Positions 60,336-64,000 of a stretch of 64,000 nucleotides of DNA are shown piece by piece (within the stretch, counting starts at the first letter, position 1; every line of letters starts with the position of its first letter). Position numbers and translations under genes: made by a program. The DNA comes from Bacillus methanolicus MGA3. GTDB taxonomy: Bacteria > Bacillota > Bacilli > Bacillales > Cytobacillaceae. The notes under the pieces are model-generated. The model was not told the DNA's origin. It did not search any database and saw only the letters and a program-made list of their open reading frames with translations. The stretch covers positions 2,402,843 through 2,466,842 of the forward strand of contig NZ_CP007739.1 in NCBI RefSeq assembly GCF_000724485.1, given 5' to 3'.

Positions 60336-60400
60336 GAGGGTCAGGCCCCACCTATTAACGCATTAATGCGTTTTTTAATTCGCCGCAGGGCCTGGCCCTC
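60336..60400. repeat. Short palindromic repeat D next to the intron
   Basis: A 65-nt element with imperfect terminal inverted repeats GAGGGTCAGGCCC / GGGCCTGGCCCTC and a perfect internal palindrome AACGCATTAATGCGTT (60357-60372). Same architecture as copies A and C but a different core sequence. Its end lies 3 bases from the group II intron 3' boundary. Confidence 0.6.
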
Positions 60401-60440
60401 TAATCGAGTAGGAGGGGGTGACTAACCCCCGACCTCTCAC

Positions 60441-60474
60441 ACCACCGTACGTACCGTTCGGTATACGGCGGTTC
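60441..60474 (-). other. Group II intron catalytic domain V
   Basis: A 34-nt hairpin on the minus strand, GAACCGCCGTATAC then CGAAC loop then GGTACGTACGGTGGT, with the expected two-base internal bulge (CG/GTAC region). The CGC within CCGCCG fits the class C catalytic triad rather than the AGC of other classes. Confidence 0.8.
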
Positions 60475-60476
60475 AA

Positions 60477-61817
60477 TTAAGTATGACGTAGAAAATGATA
60501 TCTCTCGAATAGACTTCTTAACCCTTGTTGACTCCAGTAGGAGTTATCGAGGGTTTTGTGTAGAATGGGACTGCAGGCAATCCGCCAGTATTTCTTGCGT
60601 GTATTGCCCCACTCGATTGCTTTATGACTTGGAACACCTAATGCTCTAAGTTTCCGAATTCTTGTTTTCGGCGTTTTCCACTCTTTCCATAAACACATTC
60701 GAAGTCTTCGTCTTATCCATTCATCAAATTCTTTGAACTTGCTTGGTGTATCTGCCAAGGCAAAATATCCACACCATCCCATTAGGTACATGTTCAGTTT
60801 CTCAATTCTTTCCTCCATTCGATACGGTTTGGATCTGGATGTGATTTCACGGATCTTGTTCTTGAATCGTTTCACACTTTCTTTCGCCATCCGTATCTTG
60901 GGTGTTTTGTTTGGTGTAAAGCTAAAACCGAGAAACTTCCGTTTCCAAGGACGGTCTACCGCCGATTTCTCTTTATTTACCTTGAGCTTTAATTCCTTCT
61001 CGATAAAGTTAGTAATGGAGTTCATGACACGAATTCCTGCTTTCTTTGTTTTCACGTAGATATTACAGTCATCCGCGTACCGTACAAATTTATGTCCACG
61101 TTTCTCAAGTTCCTTGTCCAACTCGTGAAGCATGATGTTTGATAATAGTGGACTAAGCGGTCCACCTTGTGGCGTTCCCATGTCTGTTTCCATTACCACT
61201 CCATTTATCATCACGCCTGATTGAAGATACCGGCGGATTAACTTAAGTAAAATCCGATCTTCGATCGTTTTCGCCAAGATCCCCATCAGTTTGTCGTGGT
61301 TCACCTTGTCAAAGAATTTCTCTAAGTCTATATCGACCACCCAGCGATATCCTTCTTTGATATAGCCCTTTGCTTTCCTGACCGCGTCATGTCCTCTGCG
61401 GCTTGGGCGAAAGCCGTAGCTATGTTCAGAGAAGGTCGGATCGAAGATTCTCGTTAACACTTGGGCGATCGCTTGTTGAATGAAACGATCAGTCACGGTG
61501 GGGATACCTAGAAGTCTTACTCCGCCGTTCGGTTTCGGGATTTCGACTCGACGAACGGGTAAGGGTTTGTAGGTTCCCTCTCTTAACGACTGTCGAATGG
61601 AGTCCCAGTTTTCATAGAGGTGTCTCCGTAGGTCTTTTGCGGGCATGCCATCTACTCCGTGACTTCCTTTATTCTGTTCAACTCGTTTTAATGCCGTTAG
61701 GAGATTTTCCCGTGACAAAATCAGTTCCATCAACATAGATATCCTCTCCACGTGAACGAATCCCTCTATTTGTGCCATCTTCTGCTCCACCCTCTTGAAG
61801 TCCCCCGTGGGATTCAC
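60477..61817 (-). CDS. ltrA: Group II intron reverse transcriptase/maturase
   Basis: A 447-residue intron-encoded protein. RT blocks in order: NKGSHGVDGMPAKDLRRHL, PLPVRRVEIPKPNGGVRLLG, YGFRPSRRGHDAV, WVVDIDLEKFFDKVNHDKLM, TPQGGPLSPLLSNIML and the catalytic YADD in FVRYADDCNIYV. Maturase domain X follows (RIEKLNMYLMGWCGYFAL), ending with the GIIM-type helix (WIRRRLRMCLWKEWKTP). There is no HNH endonuclease domain, consistent with class C. Start uncertain: I use GTG 61815-61817 after GGAGG. The frame is open and looks functional. Confidence 0.93.
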   Translation of the reverse strand: MNPTGDFKRVEQKMAQIEGFVHVERISMLMELILSRENLLTALKRVEQNKGSHGVDGMPAKDLRRHLYENWDSIRQSLREGTYKPLPVRRVEIPKPNGGVRLLGIPTVTDRFIQQAIAQVLTRIFDPTFSEHSYGFRPSRRGHDAVRKAKGYIKEGYRWVVDIDLEKFFDKVNHDKLMGILAKTIEDRILLKLIRRYLQSGVMINGVVMETDMGTPQGGPLSPLLSNIMLHELDKELEKRGHKFVRYADDCNIYVKTKKAGIRVMNSITNFIEKELKLKVNKEKSAVDRPWKRKFLGFSFTPNKTPKIRMAKESVKRFKNKIREITSRSKPYRMEERIEKLNMYLMGWCGYFALADTPSKFKEFDEWIRRRLRMCLWKEWKTPKTRIRKLRALGVPSHKAIEWGNTRKKYWRIACSPILHKTLDNSYWSQQGLRSLFERYHFLRHT

Positions 61818-62288
61818 CACTTCCTCCTTCAAGTAAGTCCTGCCGGATTGTCTGCTTCAACACAGAAGATGAACGCGTAGTGTTTCGTTCTCCTTAATTG
61901 TTCGGTCCTTCCTCTTTCGTCTCGAGCTCGAAAGAGTACTATGACCTCTGCTGACTTCTGACTGCTCAGCTATCTATCGCTAGATAGGTTACCAAGATTA
62001 CTTGGCGTGCCAGTCAGATCTCCCCGGGTAAGAGTGTAATCTTTCCTTCCATCTATCTGCTTCATTTACTCTGTATCACCTTCGGCAGAAAGGGCTTTGT
62101 TTTGTTTTGCAAACTCACCCAGTGATACCTAGCCTTATATGAAGTTCGTATTCCTCAGACCGGAAGTTTGCCGTCCGCTTCCTTCAGATTCCGCGTTACC
62201 ACGGACACCCTTGCGTTATGCTAACTGCTACTTCTGCCTTCACAGCTCGGGACTTGCACCCTATAGATTACACCCATGCCGGGCGCAC

Positions 62289-62324
62289 AAAGATAAAAGC
62301 AATACACCGTATGGTGTACTGCTT
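62289..62324 (-). terminator. yebC terminator, target of the intron
   Basis: Minus-strand stem AAGCAGTACACC/GGTGTATTGCTT (one wobble pair) with an ATAC loop and tail TTATCTTT, after which the intron GTGCG begins with no gap. Confidence 0.85.
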
Positions 62325-62331
62325 GTATTTG

Positions 62332-63060
62332 TTAAGCTTCTTCATAATTATGATAAATGTCCTGTACATCTTCATCATTTTCAAGCATATCGAGCAATTT
62401 TTCCATTTTCGCTGCCATTTCTTCATTTAACTGTGTATAGGTTTGAGGAATCATCGTGATTTCAGCTTCCTCGAACGTAAAGCCTGCTTTTTCTAAATTT
62501 TCTTTTACTTCCATGAATTGATCAGGATCAGTGTAAATTTCGAAAGCTTCATCACTTGTTTCCATTTCTTCAGCCCCGGCTTCGATTGCTTGCAGGAGCA
62601 TCTCATCTTCATCGATTTCTAACTCTTCCCGGTCAATAACCAAATACCCTTTTCGGTCAAACATGTATGAAACGCTGCCGCTTTCACCAAGATTTCCGCC
62701 ATTTTTCGAAAAAGCAAGCCTAATATTAGAAGCTGTTCTGTTCTTATTATCCGTCAAACATTGAACCATGACAGCCACTCCGCCTGGGCCGTAACCTTCA
62801 TAAACAATTTCTTCATATTTTGCCGAGCTTCCGACTCCAGTTGCTTTGTTGATGGCACGCTGTATATTTTCATTCGGCATATTAACTGCCTTCGCTTTTT
62901 CAATAACTAAACGCAAACTCGGATTTGTAGCAGGATCGCCTCCGCCATTTTTAGCTGCAACATAAATATCTTTTGCAAACTTCATAAAAATTTTCCCGCG
63001 CTTTGCATCTTGCGCATTTTTCCGACGTTGAATGTTTTTCCACTTAGAATGTCCTGCCAT
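62332..63060 (-). CDS. yebC: YebC/PmpR family protein
   Basis: A 242-residue protein of the TACO1/YebC family. It begins [56 protein letters not shown] and [20 protein letters not shown] follow. Long annotated as a DNA-binding regulator; recent work supports a translation role at proline stretches. ATG 63058-63060 after GAGAGGGG; the longer frame to 63234 overlaps the coxA terminator. B. subtilis name yrbC. Its terminator hosts the group II intron. Confidence 0.95.
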   Translation of the reverse strand: MAGHSKWKNIQRRKNAQDAKRGKIFMKFAKDIYVAAKNGGGDPATNPSLRLVIEKAKAVNMPNENIQRAINKATGVGSSAKYEEIVYEGYGPGGVAVMVQCLTDNKNRTASNIRLAFSKNGGNLGESGSVSYMFDRKGYLVIDREELEIDEDEMLLQAIEAGAEEMETSDEAFEIYTDPDQFMEVKENLEKAGFTFEEAEITMIPQTYTQLNEEMAAKMEKLLDMLENDEDVQDIYHNYEEA

Positions 63061-63182
63061 CCTAAATCCCCTCTCATCTTTCAAAATCCTTATATAATAT
63101 ATCATAATTCCAAACAGAATAACAGACCGATACACTTGCCCTTCCATCATACAAAGGACGGGCGGGAAGAGATTTTTTATAA

Positions 63183-63214
63183 AAAAGAGCAGAGCCTGAA
63201 AGCTCTGCTCTTTT
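63183..63214. terminator. Terminator after coxA
   Basis: Perfect 13-bp stem AAAAGAGCAGAGC/GCTCTGCTCTTTT with a 6-nt loop and T tracts on both strands; it lies just past the coxA stop. Confidence 0.9.
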
Positions 63215-63217
63215 CGT

Positions 63218-63985
63218 TCAATCGTTATTACCATTTTGAAAGCGATTCTTCATCGACCGGAACATGTTTTTAATATCAATGTCGATATGTTCACGTGGGC
63301 CGCCGTCACGAAGATCATTGTCAATGTTGCGAATTCGGCTGAAAGTTCCTTCATCAGTTACTACAGTACAAGATCTTCCCTTTAGATAAGGCTGAACAGC
63401 CTGACGAATCTTTCGCTTTGTTTCTTCTTCTTTGCTGTAATCAGTTAAATCGACTGCAATTAAAACATCACTGCCATAGACAACGGAACGGACATCTTCC
63501 ACATTACGAACAGATGCCGTAACATCCCCGATTTTTTCGGCAAGTTTCCCTTCATAAGCTGTATAGTATGAGCTGCTCGGTTGACGAGTGTTATCATCTA
63601 AATGTCCATGATAATTAGCGTCGCTCCTGCTGAATCGATTGTCGCGCTCGAAAAAATTTCGGTCGTAATTTGCCAGCGGAGCAGATGGATTTGGCGGATT
63701 TCCATTCTCGTCTTTAACTTGGAGCATTCTAATTTGTTCCCTGCGGGCATTCCGTCCCTCAGCACCAAAGGTATGATCCATCATCTCCGTAATCGGTCCA
63801 TCATTATCGTTTAGAATTTTGACATTTCCATTTCCACGTTCATGATTTTCATTTGAGTAATACCCCATTGGCTGTACTTGGTTTGTATACCGGTCTTGTA
63901 AGGCAGCTTTATCATTGTTTCCGCAGCCGGTAAGCCCTGTTGTTAAAAGAGCGGCAAAGGAAACGATGAAAATTTTTTTGTTCAA
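63218..63985 (-). CDS. coxA: YhcN/YlaJ-family sporulation lipoprotein, CoxA/YrbB type
   Basis: A 255-residue lipoprotein. The signal peptide [20 protein letters not shown] ends in a lipobox LTGC with the lipidated cysteine at about residue 21. A disordered, Asn- and Arg-rich middle follows, and then the YhcN/YlaJ domain ([34 protein letters not shown]). In B. subtilis CoxA (YrbB) is a spore cortex protein. TTG start 63983-63985 after AAGGGGG. Position next to yebC (yrbC) supports CoxA over other YhcN relatives. Its promoter lies beyond the window. Confidence 0.88.
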   Translation of the reverse strand: MNKKIFIVSFAALLTTGLTGCGNNDKAALQDRYTNQVQPMGYYSNENHERGNGNVKILNDNDGPITEMMDHTFGAEGRNARREQIRMLQVKDENGNPPNPSAPLANYDRNFFERDNRFSRSDANYHGHLDDNTRQPSSSYYTAYEGKLAEKIGDVTASVRNVEDVRSVVYGSDVLIAVDLTDYSKEEETKRKIRQAVQPYLKGRSCTVVTDEGTFSRIRNIDNDLRDGGPREHIDIDIKNMFRSMKNRFQNGNND

Positions 63986-64000
63986 GCGAAAAACCCCCTT

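Larger units (their letters stand above)
60403..62288 (-). mobile_element. Group II intron, class C-like
   Basis: About 1,886 nt. The 5' end GTGCGCCCGGCATGGGTG (from 62288) fits the GUGYG boundary. Domains I-IV RNA fills 62288 to about 61818, with a maturase frame in the middle; domain V is at 60474-60441 and domain VI ends CTACTCGAT at 60403. It is inserted directly after the yebC terminator hairpin and its T-rich tail, the target type known for bacterial class C introns. It is oriented with yebC and does not interrupt a gene. Boundaries are read by eye; the 3' end could shift by one base. Confidence 0.88.

Noticed and set aside
61678..62459. Open frames inside the intron 5' RNA domains and across its boundary
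   Set aside because: They fall in ribozyme domains I-IV or antisense to yebC and show no protein features.

Overview
The window is core chromosome of a low-GC, endospore-forming Bacillaceae member (Bacillus sensu lato). Supporting this are sda, a full-length uninterrupted sigK, spoVB, bofC, a CoxA/YrbB-type spore lipoprotein, comN, two T-box leaders and a 6S RNA next to aspS. Gene order closely follows the Bacillus subtilis stretch from coxA/yrbC through ruvAB, secDF, relA, hisS-aspS, cymR, recD2, alaS and greA, with sigK and yqeGH-aroE-yqeI-nadD at the other end. I cannot name the species. Gene symbols are B. subtilis names assigned from remembered protein families and synteny; no search was run. 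Most genes are on the minus strand; the plus-strand genes are sda, pssA, yrzA, yrvJ, spoVB and yrzE.

Layout: 1-3.3 kb nadD (cut by the window edge), yqeI, aroE, yqeH, yqeG; 3.5-3.9 kb sda behind a cluster of DnaA boxes; 4-5.4 kb divergent psd and pssA; 5.5-6.5 kb sigK and an unannotated 26-codon peptide gene; 6.6-10.5 kb the yrrT-mtnN-mccA-mccB-yrhC methionine-to-cysteine operon; 10.6-20.3 kb yrzA, yrrS, pbpI, greA, udk, the trhP1/trhP2/trmR wobble-uridine genes, mltG, yrzB, yrrK, yrzL; 20.4-23.4 kb alaS with its T-box; 23.4-31.7 kb yrrI, yrzQ, yrzR, yrrD, recD2, yrrB, mnmA, yrvO, cymR; 31.7-37.7 kb a YczE-type membrane protein, rarA, 6S RNA, aspS, hisS and its T-box; 37.8-49.8 kb a small HTH-like gene, an SH3b amidase, dtd, relA, apt, recJ, a cation exporter, secDF, comN; 49.9-52.8 kb spoVB, yrbG, yrzE; 53-54.9 kb a TetR/MFS efflux cassette absent from this place in B. 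subtilis as I remember it; 55-60.2 kb yajC, tgt, queA, yrzS, ruvB, ruvA, bofC; 60.4-62.3 kb a group II intron; 62.3-64 kb yebC and coxA.

Linked functions: tRNA wobble modification is heavily represented (mnmA with its sulfur donor yrvO, queA-tgt, trhP1/trhP2/trmR). CymR lies in the same window as the mccAB operon it is known to control in B. subtilis. RuvAB, YrrK, RecJ, RecD2 and RarA form a recombination and repair set.

The accessory layer is thin: a class C-like group II intron placed directly behind the yebC terminator hairpin, a family of short palindromic MITE-like repeats (one lodged inside the loop of another terminator), the TetR/MFS cassette with an operator inside its own promoter spacer, and a candidate structured leader RNA in front of the trmR operon that I do not recognise.
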